NCBI GenBank assembly: GCA_948468535.1
Contig: CAOKIL010000009.1
Location: 1-33,621 of the forward strand
Source: an uncultured Eubacteriales bacterium
GTDB lineage: Bacteria; Bacillota; Clostridia; Monoglobales; Monoglobaceae
Length of the DNA: 33,621 bases
Reading direction: 5' to 3'
Under the pieces are notes generated by a model, which had not been told where the DNA came from, did not search any database, and saw only the letters and a program-made list of their open reading frames with translations. Below, piece by piece: positions 9,301-17,167 of this stretch; the stretch's first letter is position 1; the number at the start of each line of letters is the position of its first letter. The position numbers were made by a program, and so were the translations under genes.

Positions 9301-9731
9301 TGTTATCTCCAAAAAGAGTAAAATACAGAAGAGTTCATCGCGGACGCATGAAGGGCACAGCTCATCGCGGAAATAAAGTTGTATACGGTGATTTTGGACT
9401 TCAGGCGCTTAGCCCTGCATGGGTTACAAGCAATCAAATCGAGGCTGCCCGTGTTGCTATGACACGTTACACCAAAAGAGGCGGTAAGGTTTGGATTAAG
9501 ATATTCCCTGACAAGAGCGTAACAAAAAAGCCTGCTGAAACTCGTATGGGTAAAGGTAAGGGCGCACCGGAGTACTGGGTAGCAGTTGTTAAGCCGGGCA
9601 GAGTTATGTTTGAGATAGGCGGCGTTAGCGAGGAAGTTGCACGTGAGGCATTGCGTCTTGCTATGCACAAGCTTCCTATGAAGTGTAAGTTTGTCAGAAA
9701 AGCTGACCAAGAAACGGAAGGTGATAGTTAA
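9300..9731 (+). CDS. rplP: 50S ribosomal protein L16
   Basis: Organises the A-site and peptidyl-transferase region. The 143 residues start [25 protein letters not shown], as in the family, and retain [21 protein letters not shown]. It is coupled to rpsC (TAATG overlap) and to rpmC by the same one-base overlap, so these three cistrons are likely translated together. Confidence 0.98.
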   Translation: MLSPKRVKYRRVHRGRMKGTAHRGNKVVYGDFGLQALSPAWVTSNQIEAARVAMTRYTKRGGKVWIKIFPDKSVTKKPAETRMGKGKGAPEYWVAVVKPGRVMFEIGGVSEEVAREALRLAMHKLPMKCKFVRKADQETEGDS

Positions 9732-9943
9732 TGAAAATAAATGATATAAGAGACCTTTCAACGCAGGAACTTGAAGATAAGGTTCAAGACTTAAAGGAAG
9801 AACTTTTTAACCTTCGTTTTCAAAACGCTACCAACCAACTCGAAAATCCAATGAGAATGGTTAGCGTTAAGAAAGATATTGCAAGGTGTAAGACAGTTTT
9901 AAAAGAAAAAGAACTCGGTTTGAATACAAACCTGAACGCGTAG
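9731..9943 (+). CDS. rpmC: 50S ribosomal protein L29
   Basis: Small two-helix protein near the tunnel exit next to L23. The 70 residues contain the family pattern [35 protein letters not shown]. The ATG overlaps the rplP stop codon by one base. Confidence 0.96.
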   Translation: MKINDIRDLSTQELEDKVQDLKEELFNLRFQNATNQLENPMRMVSVKKDIARCKTVLKEKELGLNTNLNA

Positions 9944-9956
9944 GAGGTGCAGATAA

Positions 9957-10214
9957 ATGGAAGAACGTAATTATCGTAAGACTCGTATCGGCGAGGTTGT
10001 AAGCAACAAGATGGATAAGACAATTGTGGTTGCAATCAAAGAGAACGAAAAGCACCCGCTCTACGGCAAGGTAATGAAGAGAACCTATAAGCTGAAGGCG
10101 CATGACGAGAACAACACATGTTCAATAGGCGACAGAGTTAAGGTTATGGAAACAAGACCGCTCTCAAAGGATAAGAGATGGAGACTTGTTGAAATTGTTG
10201 AGAAGGCTAAATAA
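9957..10214 (+). CDS. rpsQ: 30S ribosomal protein S17
   Basis: Primary 16S rRNA-binding OB-fold protein. The 85 residues start [26 protein letters not shown] and contain [19 protein letters not shown] and the [28 protein letters not shown] end of the family. A GGAGG site 9 nt upstream sets ATG 9957. Confidence 0.97.
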   Translation: MEERNYRKTRIGEVVSNKMDKTIVVAIKENEKHPLYGKVMKRTYKLKAHDENNTCSIGDRVKVMETRPLSKDKRWRLVEIVEKAK

Positions 10215-10267
10215 TATTTTTTGGCTGAACTTGATTTATTAAGTTAAAGAATAGGAGGAAATCCGTT

Positions 10268-10636
10268 ATGGTACAACAGCAAACTATTTTAAAGGTTGCT
10301 GACAACAGCGGTGCTAAGGAAATTCTTTGCATCCGTGTAATGGGCGGTTCGTTCAGACGTTACGGAAACATAGGCGACGTTATTATCGCTTCTGTTAAAA
10401 AAGCAACGCCCGGCGGCGGTGTTAAGAAGGGTGATGTTGTTAAGGCTGTAATCGTTCGTACAAAGAACGGTGTTAAGAGAAATGACGGTTCTAAGATATG
10501 CTTTGATGAGAACGCAGCAGTTTTAATCAGAGATGACAAGACACCGAGAGGCACTCGTATATTTGGTCCTGTTGCAAGAGAACTCAGAGACAAGGATTAT
10601 ATGAAGATATTATCTCTTGCACCTGAGGTACTCTAA
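10268..10636 (+). CDS. rplN: 50S ribosomal protein L14
   Basis: Forms an intersubunit bridge and is the binding site of the silencing factor RsfS. The 122 residues include [26 protein letters not shown] and the conserved [23 protein letters not shown] end. It is the last gene before a 530-nt non-coding interval; in most Firmicutes rplX follows almost at once. Confidence 0.98.
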   Translation: MVQQQTILKVADNSGAKEILCIRVMGGSFRRYGNIGDVIIASVKKATPGGGVKKGDVVKAVIVRTKNGVKRNDGSKICFDENAAVLIRDDKTPRGTRIFGPVARELRDKDYMKILSLAPEVL

Positions 10637-10880
10637 AATTTGCATTTATCTCGGAGGTTCGGATTATTTGCGTATAGAATATACGCGGCATACTCCTGCA
10701 CCATCAAGCTAAACACAAATTTACAATTTACACTCATCCGGTTCGGCGGTTCGAGTTACTTGCGTATCTTGATACGCGGCGTAGCTCTGCACCATCAAGC
10801 TAATTAAATAATTTACATTTTACATCTATCACAGTGGTTAGGATTACTGGTATAATATATGCAGTAAGAATCCTGCACCA
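10637..10880 (+). repeat. Three tandem copies of an unrecognised, covarying RNA element
   Basis: Core units at 10656-10702, 10748-10793 and 10836-10879 (period 92 and 88 nt). Each runs GGT, 2 nt, a 5-6-nt arm, an inner hairpin, the partner arm, TGC, ACC, so GGT/ACC closes a nested stem. Outer arms: GGATTA/TACTCC in copy 1, GAGTTA/TAGCTC in copy 2, GGATT/AATCC in copy 3. Inner stems: GCGTATA/TATACGC, GCGTATC/GATACGC, ACTG/CAGT. The changes are compensatory, which indicates selection for RNA structure. The internal-loop bases (TC or TA opposite TGC) are conserved. Copies 1 and 2 share TGCACCATCAAGCTAA at the 3' side, and units 1 and 3 align over the 19 nt before GGT. No T run follows, so these are not terminators. 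No coding frame of note crosses the region. Confidence 0.72.
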
Positions 10881-11166
10881 CCTAAAAAGGCGTCAAATGC
10901 GAAACGCTCGGCTCCTCGTAAGGTGTAAAAATGTAAAAACAACAGTGCAATGCAACCGGTTTGAGATGAAGATGTGAAAGACCTAAAAGGGTTGAATTTG
11001 AGTTATTTGAGATATAAATTCGATTTAATTATAGCGCAATGATGATTGCGGATGCACTTGCTGAGAGTTTGCGATATTGTAACACAAGATTCGTTAACCA
11101 CGTTTAGCTGTGCTAACTTATGAAAATTGCTTCGGTAATTTTCTGAATATGAATAGGAGGAATACA
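10881..11166 (+). promoter_or_regulatory. Remainder of the rplN-rplX gap: rplX leader with several hairpins
   Basis: Starts with a 17-nt motif (10898-10914) nearly identical to one in the S10 leader, bracketed by CACCT (10878-10882) and AGGTG. Further hairpins: CGCAAT/ATTGCG (11035-11040 with 11045-11050) and, shortly before the rplX ribosome site, GAAAATTGC/GTAATTTTC (11122-11130 with 11135-11143, one G-T pair) closed by a cUUCGg tetraloop. A weak internal promoter is possible (TTGAGA 11007-11012, 17 bp, TATAGC 11030-11035) but is far from consensus. No gene was seen. Confidence 0.5.
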
Positions 11167-11487
11167 ATGTCTACTAAGATGCACGTCAAGACCGGCGACG
11201 AAGTAATCGTTAGAAGCGGTAAGGACAAGGGCAAAAAGGGCAAAGTTCTTTCGGTTAACACCGAAAAGCGCACTGTCATTGTCGAAGGCGTTTCTATGGC
11301 TACAAAGCATAAGAAGCCACGTAAAATGGGCGAAGTTGGTGGAATTATTAAGCAGGAAACACCGATTTATGCTTGCAAGGTTATGAATGTTTGTGACAAG
11401 TGCGGAGCTCCGACAAGAGTTGGACGCAAGGTGCTTGAGGACGGTTCACACGTTCGTTACTGCAAAAAGTGCGGAGAAACATTTTAA
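11167..11487 (+). CDS. rplX: 50S ribosomal protein L24, zinc-ribbon form
   Basis: Assembly-initiating 50S protein that contacts 23S rRNA domain I. The KOW motif is in KTGDEVIVRSGKDKGKKGKVL. The C-terminal part carries two CxxC pairs (CDKCGAPTRVG and CKKCGETF), a zinc-ribbon variant found in many anaerobes. ATG 11167 lies 6 nt after AGGAGG and gives 106 residues; the frame stays open to 11110, but that extension covers the tetraloop hairpin and is not L24-like. It follows the non-coding gap, so its translation may be controlled separately from rplN. Confidence 0.96.
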   Translation: MSTKMHVKTGDEVIVRSGKDKGKKGKVLSVNTEKRTVIVEGVSMATKHKKPRKMGEVGGIIKQETPIYACKVMNVCDKCGAPTRVGRKVLEDGSHVRYCKKCGETF

Positions 11488-11520
11488 CCTAAATTAATAC
11501 GGAAGGAGGTAAGAGTCTAA

Positions 11521-12057
11521 ATGAGACTTGAAGAGAAATATACAAAAGAGATTAAGGACGCATTGATGTCTAAGTATAATTACAAGAGTACAATGCAAAT
11601 TCCTAAGCTCGTTAAAGTTGTTATCAACATGGGCGTAAGTGATGCAAAGGAAAACTCAAAGGCGTGCGAGAGCGCAGCAGCAGATTTGGCGCTTATAACA
11701 GGTCAGCAGCCGATTATTACAAAGGCAAGAAAATCAGTCGCTACGTTTAAAGTAAGAGAAGGCATGAACTTGGGTTGTAAGGTTACACTCAGAAGATCAC
11801 AGATGTATGAGTTTGTAGACAGATTGTTCAATGCTGCACTTCCTCGTGTGCGTGACTTCAGAGGAATTAATCCTAACTCATTTGATGGTAGAGGAAACTA
11901 TAACCTCGGTATCAAAGAGCAGCTTATCTTCCCTGAAATTGAGTATGATAAGATTGATAAAATCAGAGGTATGGACATCACATTTGTTACAACGGCTGAA
12001 ACCGATGAGGAGGCAAAAGAGCTTCTGACATTGATGGGTGCACCGTTCACAAAATAG
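11521..12057 (+). CDS. rplE: 50S ribosomal protein L5
   Basis: Binds 5S rRNA and contacts P-site tRNA and S13. The 178 residues contain the conserved [23 protein letters not shown], the [24 protein letters not shown] segment and [39 protein letters not shown] precedes ATG 11521. In enterobacteria the S8 repressor site lies at this gene's start; no equivalent is obvious here. Confidence 0.98.
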   Translation: MRLEEKYTKEIKDALMSKYNYKSTMQIPKLVKVVINMGVSDAKENSKACESAAADLALITGQQPIITKARKSVATFKVREGMNLGCKVTLRRSQMYEFVDRLFNAALPRVRDFRGINPNSFDGRGNYNLGIKEQLIFPEIEYDKIDKIRGMDITFVTTAETDEEAKELLTLMGAPFTK

Positions 12058-12081
12058 TACCGAATAGGAGGATAAAAGCTT

Positions 12082-12267
12082 ATGGCTAGAAAGTCAATGG
12101 TTTTAAAGCAACAGAAAAAGCAGAAGTATTCAACACGCGAATACAACAGATGTAAGATTTGCGGCAGACCGCATGCTTATCTTCGTAAGTTTGGTATTTG
12201 CAGAATATGCTTCCGTGAGCTTGCTTATAAGGGTCAGATTCCGGGCGTAAAGAAAGCTTCTTGGTAA
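12082..12267 (+). CDS. rpsN: 30S ribosomal protein S14, type Z (zinc-binding)
   Basis: Late-assembly 30S head protein. The 61-residue short form has the zinc knuckle Cys24-Cys27-Cys40-Cys43 ([20 protein letters not shown]) and the usual end IPGVKKASW. It is the zinc-containing paralogue; the zinc-free long form is not in this window. Confidence 0.98.
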   Translation: MARKSMVLKQQKKQKYSTREYNRCKICGRPHAYLRKFGICRICFRELAYKGQIPGVKKASW

Positions 12268-12426
12268 ATCCGAGATAAAAAACAGTCCGGCAAAAATACA
12301 GTAATTCAAATATGACAGAGATAAGGTGGTCTTAAAATAAGCAGTTCAATTCAAATTGGCTGCGATTAATCGAGACGGAAAACCAAACCAATCTCTAAAG
12401 TCCGATAAAAAGGAGGTAAGTCTTTA
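12268..12426 (+). promoter_or_regulatory. rpsN-rpsH intercistronic region, nested RNA structure
   Basis: A 159-nt gap that can fold as an outer stem AGAGAT/ATCTCT (12317-12322 with 12391-12396), TGGT/ACCA (12327-12330 with 12382-12385) and an inner hairpin GCAG..CAAT/ATTG.CTGC (12341-12350 with 12355-12363) with a 2/1 internal loop. It ends about 14 nt before the AAGGAGG of rpsH. By position it might be a feedback site for S8 or S14; this is inference. Confidence 0.42.
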
Positions 12427-12825
12427 ATGCATATTACAGATCCGATAGCAGATATGCTAACAAGAATCAGAAACGCTAATAACGCAAGACACGAATCCGT
12501 AGATATTCCGGCTTCAAAGATGAAGAAGTCAATCGCTGATATATTGGTTCGTGAAGGATATGTTAAGAGTGCCGAAGTAATAGACGACGGTATTCAGGGT
12601 ATAATCCGTATCACACTCAAGTATGCGGAGAACAAACAGAAGGTATTGACAGGTCTCAAGAGGGTTTCAAAGCCCGGTCTTAGATCATATGCTTCAAAAG
12701 ATGAGCTGCCGAGAGTTCTTAAAGGTCTTGGTATAGCAATCATCTCAACATCAAAGGGTGTAATGACAGACAAAGAAGCCCGTCAGCAGAACGTAGGCGG
12801 AGAAGTACTGGCATTTATTTGGTAG
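12427..12825 (+). CDS. rpsH: 30S ribosomal protein S8
   Basis: Central-domain 16S rRNA-binding protein and, in enterobacteria, the translational repressor of the spc operon. The 132 residues include [16 protein letters not shown], the IIRITLKY strand and the C-terminal [27 protein letters not shown] signature. AAAGGAGG lies upstream of ATG 12427. Confidence 0.98.
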   Translation: MHITDPIADMLTRIRNANNARHESVDIPASKMKKSIADILVREGYVKSAEVIDDGIQGIIRITLKYAENKQKVLTGLKRVSKPGLRSYASKDELPRVLKGLGIAIISTSKGVMTDKEARQQNVGGEVLAFIW

Positions 12826-12841
12826 AAAGGAGGAGAATTCA

Positions 12842-13387
12842 TTGTCACGTATTGGAAACATGCCGATTACAGTACCTTCAGGAGTTACTGTTACAGTCGG
12901 TGCTAACAATGAAGTTACCGTAAAGGGTCCAAAGGGTGAACTCAAGCAGAATTTACCTGCGGACATTATTATAGAACAAAACGGCGAGACGATAGACGTA
13001 AAGCGTCCGTCTGAGTCAAAGCAGCACAAATCACTTCACGGTCTTACTCGTACTTTGCTGAACAACATGATTGTCGGTACAAGCGAGGGATTCAAGAAGG
13101 AGCTGCAAATCAACGGCGTTGGTTACAGAGCTGCAAAGCAGGGCAATAAGTTGGTTATGAACCTGGGATATTCACACCAGGTTGAGATGGAGGAAACCGG
13201 TAATATAACTATCGAGGTTCCGCAGCCCAACACAATCATCATTTCCGGTCCCGACAAGCAGAAGGTAGGTCAGTTCGCTGCTGAAGTCAGAGAAAAGAGA
13301 CCGCCGGAGCCGTATAAGGGTAAGGGTATTAAGTACATTGATGAACGCATCATTCGTAAGGAAGGTAAGACCGGTTCTAAGAAGTAA
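12842..13387 (+). CDS. rplF: 50S ribosomal protein L6
   Basis: Binds near the sarcin-ricin loop. The 181 residues start MSRIGNMPITVPSGV and end with the conserved VREKRPPEPYKGKGIKYIDERIIRKEGK. The start codon is TTG (12842): it is directly preceded by AAAGGAGG at good spacing and gives exactly the family N-terminus, while no ATG is available there. It follows rpsH by 16 nt. Confidence 0.97.
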   Translation: MSRIGNMPITVPSGVTVTVGANNEVTVKGPKGELKQNLPADIIIEQNGETIDVKRPSESKQHKSLHGLTRTLLNNMIVGTSEGFKKELQINGVGYRAAKQGNKLVMNLGYSHQVEMEETGNITIEVPQPNTIIISGPDKQKVGQFAAEVREKRPPEPYKGKGIKYIDERIIRKEGKTGSKK

Positions 13388-13411
13388 TAGCCGTATGGAG
13401 GTGAAAATTTA

Positions 13412-13774
13412 ATGATTAAGAAGCAAAGCAGTAACGTAGCAAGACTTGCAAGACATAAGAGAGTACGCAAAAAGATATCAGGAACATCAGAGCGTCCGAG
13501 ATTATGCGTATTCAGAAGTCTTAAAAATATCTATGCTCAAATTATTGATGACACAACCGGAAACACTTTAGTCTCAGCATCATCACTTGATGCAGACTTA
13601 AAGGCTACCTACGGCGGCAACAAAGACGCTGCAAAGGCAGTAGGCGAGGCTGTTGCAAAGAAGGCAATAGCAGCCGGAATCACAAAGGTTGTATTTGACA
13701 GAGGCGGATATGTATATCACGGCAGAGTTGCAGAACTCGCCGCAGGCGCGCGTGAAGGCGGTCTGGAATTCTAA
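13412..13774 (+). CDS. rplR: 50S ribosomal protein L18
   Basis: Binds 5S rRNA together with L5 in the central protuberance. The 120 residues contain [44 protein letters not shown] and the conserved [27 protein letters not shown] end. GGAGG lies 11 nt upstream of ATG 13412. Confidence 0.97.
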   Translation: MIKKQSSNVARLARHKRVRKKISGTSERPRLCVFRSLKNIYAQIIDDTTGNTLVSASSLDADLKATYGGNKDAAKAVGEAVAKKAIAAGITKVVFDRGGYVYHGRVAELAAGAREGGLEF

Positions 13775-13805
13775 TTAATTCGATAAGAAAGAGGTGAAAC
13801 GATAA

Positions 13806-14336
13806 ATGGCATTAAAAGGCGAAAGAACAAAAAAGCAGGAACGCATAGATGCAGACGTCCTTGAACTGGAAGAAAAGGTAGTATTCTTAAACCGTGTTGC
13901 AAAGGTTGTAAAGGGTGGTAGAAACTTCAGATTCAGCGCATTGGTAGTAGTAGGTGACCACAATGGTCATGTAGGCTGCGGAATGGGCAAGGCTGCTGAA
14001 ATTCCTGACGCTATTCGCAAGGGTATAGATGATGCTAAAAAGAACATGATAACTGTTCCGTTGGTAGAGACAACTATCCCTCATGAAATTATCGGTGAGT
14101 TTGGCGCCGGCAGAGTGCTGCTTAAACCGGCGGCACAAGGTACCGGAGTTATCGCAGGCGGTCCCGCGCGTGCGGTACTTGAGCTTGCGGGTATAAAAGA
14201 TATCAGAACAAAGTGCTTGCGCAGCAACAACCCGAAGAATGTTGTAGCTGCAACAATCGAAGGTTTGGCTTCACTCAAGAGTCTTGAGGAAGTAGCAAAA
14301 CTCAGAGGAAAGAAAGCGGAAGAAATTTTGGGTTAA
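13806..14336 (+). CDS. rpsE: 30S ribosomal protein S5
   Basis: Contributes to decoding accuracy and the mRNA entry site. The 176 residues show the N-terminal double-stranded RNA-binding domain ([27 protein letters not shown]) and the C-terminal part with [36 protein letters not shown]. The start ATG 13806 follows a GAGGTG site. Confidence 0.98.
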   Translation: MALKGERTKKQERIDADVLELEEKVVFLNRVAKVVKGGRNFRFSALVVVGDHNGHVGCGMGKAAEIPDAIRKGIDDAKKNMITVPLVETTIPHEIIGEFGAGRVLLKPAAQGTGVIAGGPARAVLELAGIKDIRTKCLRSNNPKNVVAATIEGLASLKSLEEVAKLRGKKAEEILG

Positions 14337-14379
14337 TAAACGCACAAGCGAGCGAGCAATAAGATAGGAGGAAATATCC

Positions 14380-14559
14380 TTGGCTAAACAAATAAAAGTA
14401 ACTTTAACCAAGAGCACTATCGGTGCGAAGAAGGACCAGATTGCCACAGTTGAGGCGCTGGGTCTGAGAAAACTTCATCAGACAGTTGAAAAGCCTGATA
14501 ATCCTCAGATTAGAGGTATGATTTTCAAGGTTAAGCATCTGGTGACGGTAGCTGAGTAA
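14380..14559 (+). CDS. rpmD: 50S ribosomal protein L30
   Basis: Small 23S rRNA-binding protein of 59 residues. Reading from TTG 14380 gives [20 protein letters not shown] and later [23 protein letters not shown], the L30 signature. The start is TTG rather than ATG, supported by TAGGAGGA at correct spacing and the family N-terminus. It lies between rpsE and rplO as in other Firmicutes. Confidence 0.96.
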   Translation: MAKQIKVTLTKSTIGAKKDQIATVEALGLRKLHQTVEKPDNPQIRGMIFKVKHLVTVAE

Positions 14560-14638
14560 TTTATTTGCTTAGGTACTGCAATATACAAATGGATTTTTGA
14601 AGAAAGAATTTTGGATAAAGAAGGAGGAGGTGGACTCA

Positions 14639-15079
14639 ATGAAACTTCACGAATTATCTCCAAGTGAGGGCTCAAAGAAGAAAGCTTTTAGAGTCGGCAG
14701 AGGTCACGGAAGCGGTAACGGTAAGACATCAGGCAGAGGTCAAAAGGGTCAGAACTCTCGTAGCGGCGGCGGTGTACGTCCAGGTTTTGAAGGTGGACAG
14801 ATGCCTATTTACAGAAGACTTCCGAAGCGCGGATTCACAAATATCTTTGCTAAGAAGTATACTTCTGTTAACGTAGAAGATTTAAATAAGTTCGAGAACG
14901 GCGCCGAAATCACAGCTGAAATGCTTAAAGAGAACGGTGTTATAAAGAAGATTAACGATGGTCTTGTTGTTTTGGGTCGTGGCGACTTAAACAAGAAGCT
15001 CGTAATTAAGGCTAAGAGATTCAGCAAGAGTGCTGAAGAGAAGATTAATGCAGCAGGCGGAAAGGCTGAGGTGATTTAA
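14639..15079 (+). CDS. rplO: 50S ribosomal protein L15
   Basis: Late-assembly 23S rRNA-binding protein. The 146 residues start [15 protein letters not shown] and carry the Gly/Arg-rich N-terminal extension [26 protein letters not shown] and [20 protein letters not shown] 14639 is chosen because AAGGAGGAGG precedes it and it gives the family start; an in-frame ATG at 14597 adds 14 unrelated residues. secY begins 2 nt after its stop. Confidence 0.96.
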   Translation: MKLHELSPSEGSKKKAFRVGRGHGSGNGKTSGRGQKGQNSRSGGGVRPGFEGGQMPIYRRLPKRGFTNIFAKKYTSVNVEDLNKFENGAEITAEMLKENGVIKKINDGLVVLGRGDLNKKLVIKAKRFSKSAEEKINAAGGKAEVI

Positions 15080-15081
15080 TC

Positions 15082-16362
15082 ATGTTTGAAACTATACGCA
15101 ACGCATGGAAGATTATTGACCTCAGAAAGAAAATCATATATACTATTATTATGATTATAATTTTCCGTCTTGGTTCGTGTATACCGGTTCCGCTTTTGGA
15201 TCCGGCAGCAATGAAAGAGATTTTTACATCAGATAATTCGTTATTCGGATTTATTGATGTTATCTCCGGTGGTGCGTTTCAGAATGCAACTATTTTTGCA
15301 ATGAGTATCACACCATACATCAACTCGTCAATTATCATGCAGCTTTTGACAGTTGCGATTCCTGCTCTTGAAAGACTTTCAAAGCAGGGTGACGACGGAA
15401 GAAAGAAGATAGCACAGATTACAAGATATGGTACAGTTGTGCTTGCGTTTATTCAGGCTATTGGTCTTTACTTTATGCTTAAGAGTTTCGGCGCTGTTAC
15501 AAATCCCGGATTCCTCACCGCAATCGTTGTTATATTCACGTTTACGGCAGGTACCGCATTCCTTATGTGGCTCGGTGAGCAGATTACCGAGAAGGGCGTT
15601 GGTAATGGTATATCGCTTATCATCTTTGCAGGTATCGTTTCACGTCTGCCAAGTATGGCTCAGTCTCTTTACGCATATGCTCAGGGCGGAACAATCGGTC
15701 TTTTAGGCGTAGTTCTTCTGCTTGTACTGATTGTAGTTGTAGTTGGTCTCGTTGTCATGATGAACGAGGCTGAGAGACGTATTCCTGTACAGTACGCAAA
15801 ACGTATGGTTGGCCGAAAGATGTACGGCGGACAGAGTACACATATCCCGATTAAGGTTGCATCTGCCGGTGTTATTCCGATTATCTTTGCGATGTCGATT
15901 ATGTCATTCCCCGGAACTATAGCAGGCTTTTTTGGCGTTACATCTCAGTCGGGCGGTTTCTGGGGAGGATTCCTCAAGGTATTCTCTTCATCGTCATGGA
16001 TATATGCTATATTGTACTTCTTGCTTATCATCTTCTTCACTTATTTCTATACGGCTATACAGTTTAATCCGATAGAAATGTCAAACAACATGAAGAAGAA
16101 CGGCGGATTTATTCCGGGTATCAGACCGGGGCGTCCTACATCGGAATATATTTCAAAGGCACTTTCAAGAATTACTCTCGTTGGTGCAATATTCCTCGGA
16201 TTAATTGCAATCCTTCCTATATTCATTAACTTGGGACTTGGAATTTCCAATTTCTCAATAGGTGGTACTTCACTGCTTATCGTAGTAGGTGTTGCACTTG
16301 AAACCGTTAAGGATATGGAATCACAGATGCTGATGAGACATTACAAGGGTTTCTTGGAATAA
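15082..16362 (+). CDS. secY: Protein translocase subunit SecY
   Basis: Channel subunit of the Sec translocon in the cytoplasmic membrane. The 426 residues show about ten hydrophobic segments, the first at roughly residues 19-36. Conserved stretches include SITPYINSSIIMQLLTVAIPALERLSKQGDDGRKKIAQITRYGT and the cytoplasmic loops EAERRIPVQYAKRM and NPIEMSNNMKKNGGFIPGIRPGRPTSEYI, which contact ribosomes and SecA. It is immediately downstream of rplO (2-nt gap), so probably coupled. Confidence 0.98.
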   Translation: MFETIRNAWKIIDLRKKIIYTIIMIIIFRLGSCIPVPLLDPAAMKEIFTSDNSLFGFIDVISGGAFQNATIFAMSITPYINSSIIMQLLTVAIPALERLSKQGDDGRKKIAQITRYGTVVLAFIQAIGLYFMLKSFGAVTNPGFLTAIVVIFTFTAGTAFLMWLGEQITEKGVGNGISLIIFAGIVSRLPSMAQSLYAYAQGGTIGLLGVVLLLVLIVVVVGLVVMMNEAERRIPVQYAKRMVGRKMYGGQSTHIPIKVASAGVIPIIFAMSIMSFPGTIAGFFGVTSQSGGFWGGFLKVFSSSSWIYAILYFLLIIFFTYFYTAIQFNPIEMSNNMKKNGGFIPGIRPGRPTSEYISKALSRITLVGAIFLGLIAILPIFINLGLGISNFSIGGTSLLIVVGVALETVKDMESQMLMRHYKGFLE

Positions 16363-16528
16363 TCTGACTTTAACAATATTAACTATGATTGTTTGCGATA
16401 CGAGTAGGTGTCACTCACACATCGAAGTGTGATTAAACGCCTGCTCTATCCGTTTTTATGGATGAAATCAAATTATTAAATTGATTTATTCTATTGCCGA
16501 TTGGCATAAGATTTGGAGGTAGTAAACT
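16363..16528 (+). promoter_or_regulatory. secY-adk intercistronic region with a long stem-loop
   Basis: A 166-nt gap. Main structure: GATA/TATC and GAGTAGGTG/CGCCTGCTC (16397-16410 with 16438-16450, two G-U pairs, one bulged C), a 5/6-nt internal loop, then CACAC/GTGTG (16416-16420 with 16427-16431) closed by ATCGAA. A second AT-rich hairpin AAATCAA/TTGATTT follows at about 16465-16487. There is no T run and no good promoter. It may be an adk leader or a processing site. Confidence 0.45.
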
Positions 16529-17161
16529 ATGAAACTGATTTTATTGGCAGCACCGGGTGCCGGAAAAGGTACTCAGGCTGAAAAACTAAGTGAGCATTTT
16601 AATATACCCACTATTTCCACAGGAGCAATCCTAAGAAAGAATATTAAAGATGAGACCGAGCTCGGTAAAATTGCAGCAGAATATATCAATGACGGTAAAC
16701 TTATTCCGGATGACGTAATGATTAGTGTGATGGCAGACAGACTTGGCGAGGATGATTGTAAAAACGGATTTATTCTTGATGGTTTTCCGAGAACTTTGGC
16801 TCAGGCAGAAGCGCTCAGTGCATCGAGTATACAAATAGACAAGGTTCTGATGATTGATGTCGCTGATGAAAAAATAATCAAAAGACTTTCAGGTCGTCTT
16901 GAATGTGAGAAATGCGCGACAACATATCACAAAGACTTCAGACCGCCGGCTAAAGATGGCGTGTGCGATAAGTGCGGCGGAAATTTGACTGTCCGCAAGG
17001 ACGATAAGCCGGAGACTGTTAAAGAACGTCTTAATACTTATCATACTCAGACGGAACCGCTTATTGAGTACTACAAGAACATAGGCATACTCAGAGTTGC
17101 TAAAGGTCAGGAAGAAATTGTCGACACAACCAAAGAAGTTTTAAAGGCTCTGGAGGCGTAA
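16529..17161 (+). CDS. adk: Adenylate kinase, zinc-lid form
   Basis: Interconverts ATP + AMP and 2 ADP in the cytoplasm. The 210 residues have the P-loop AAPGAGKGT (7-15), the AMP-binding DGFPRT (84-89) and a long LID with Cys126, Cys129, Cys146 and Cys149 that should bind zinc, as in Gram-positive enzymes. Odd point: residue 7, nearly always Gly in this P-loop (LLGAPGAGKGT), is Ala. The gene follows the structured gap and is 6 nt from map; adk and map inside the spc region are standard for Firmicutes. Confidence 0.97.
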   Translation: MKLILLAAPGAGKGTQAEKLSEHFNIPTISTGAILRKNIKDETELGKIAAEYINDGKLIPDDVMISVMADRLGEDDCKNGFILDGFPRTLAQAEALSASSIQIDKVLMIDVADEKIIKRLSGRLECEKCATTYHKDFRPPAKDGVCDKCGGNLTVRKDDKPETVKERLNTYHTQTEPLIEYYKNIGILRVAKGQEEIVDTTKEVLKALEA

Positions 17162-17167
17162 TCAGAA

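Noticed and set aside
10656-10702. Known riboswitch or self-cleaving ribozyme
   Set aside because: The conserved cores I know (hammerhead CUGAUGA/GAAA, twister, preQ1, c-di-GMP, THF, mini-ykkC) are not present in the repeated unit.
11007-11035. Internal promoter TTGAGA-17-TATAGC before rplX
   Set aside because: The -10 is poor (4 of 6) compared with the near-perfect promoters elsewhere in this window; kept only as a weak possibility.
10637-11166. Deleted or missing gene, or a mobile element, in the rplN-rplX gap
   Set aside because: No frame of useful length, no transposase remnants and no target-site duplications seen; both flanking genes are intact. The tandem pairing pattern explains the first half better.
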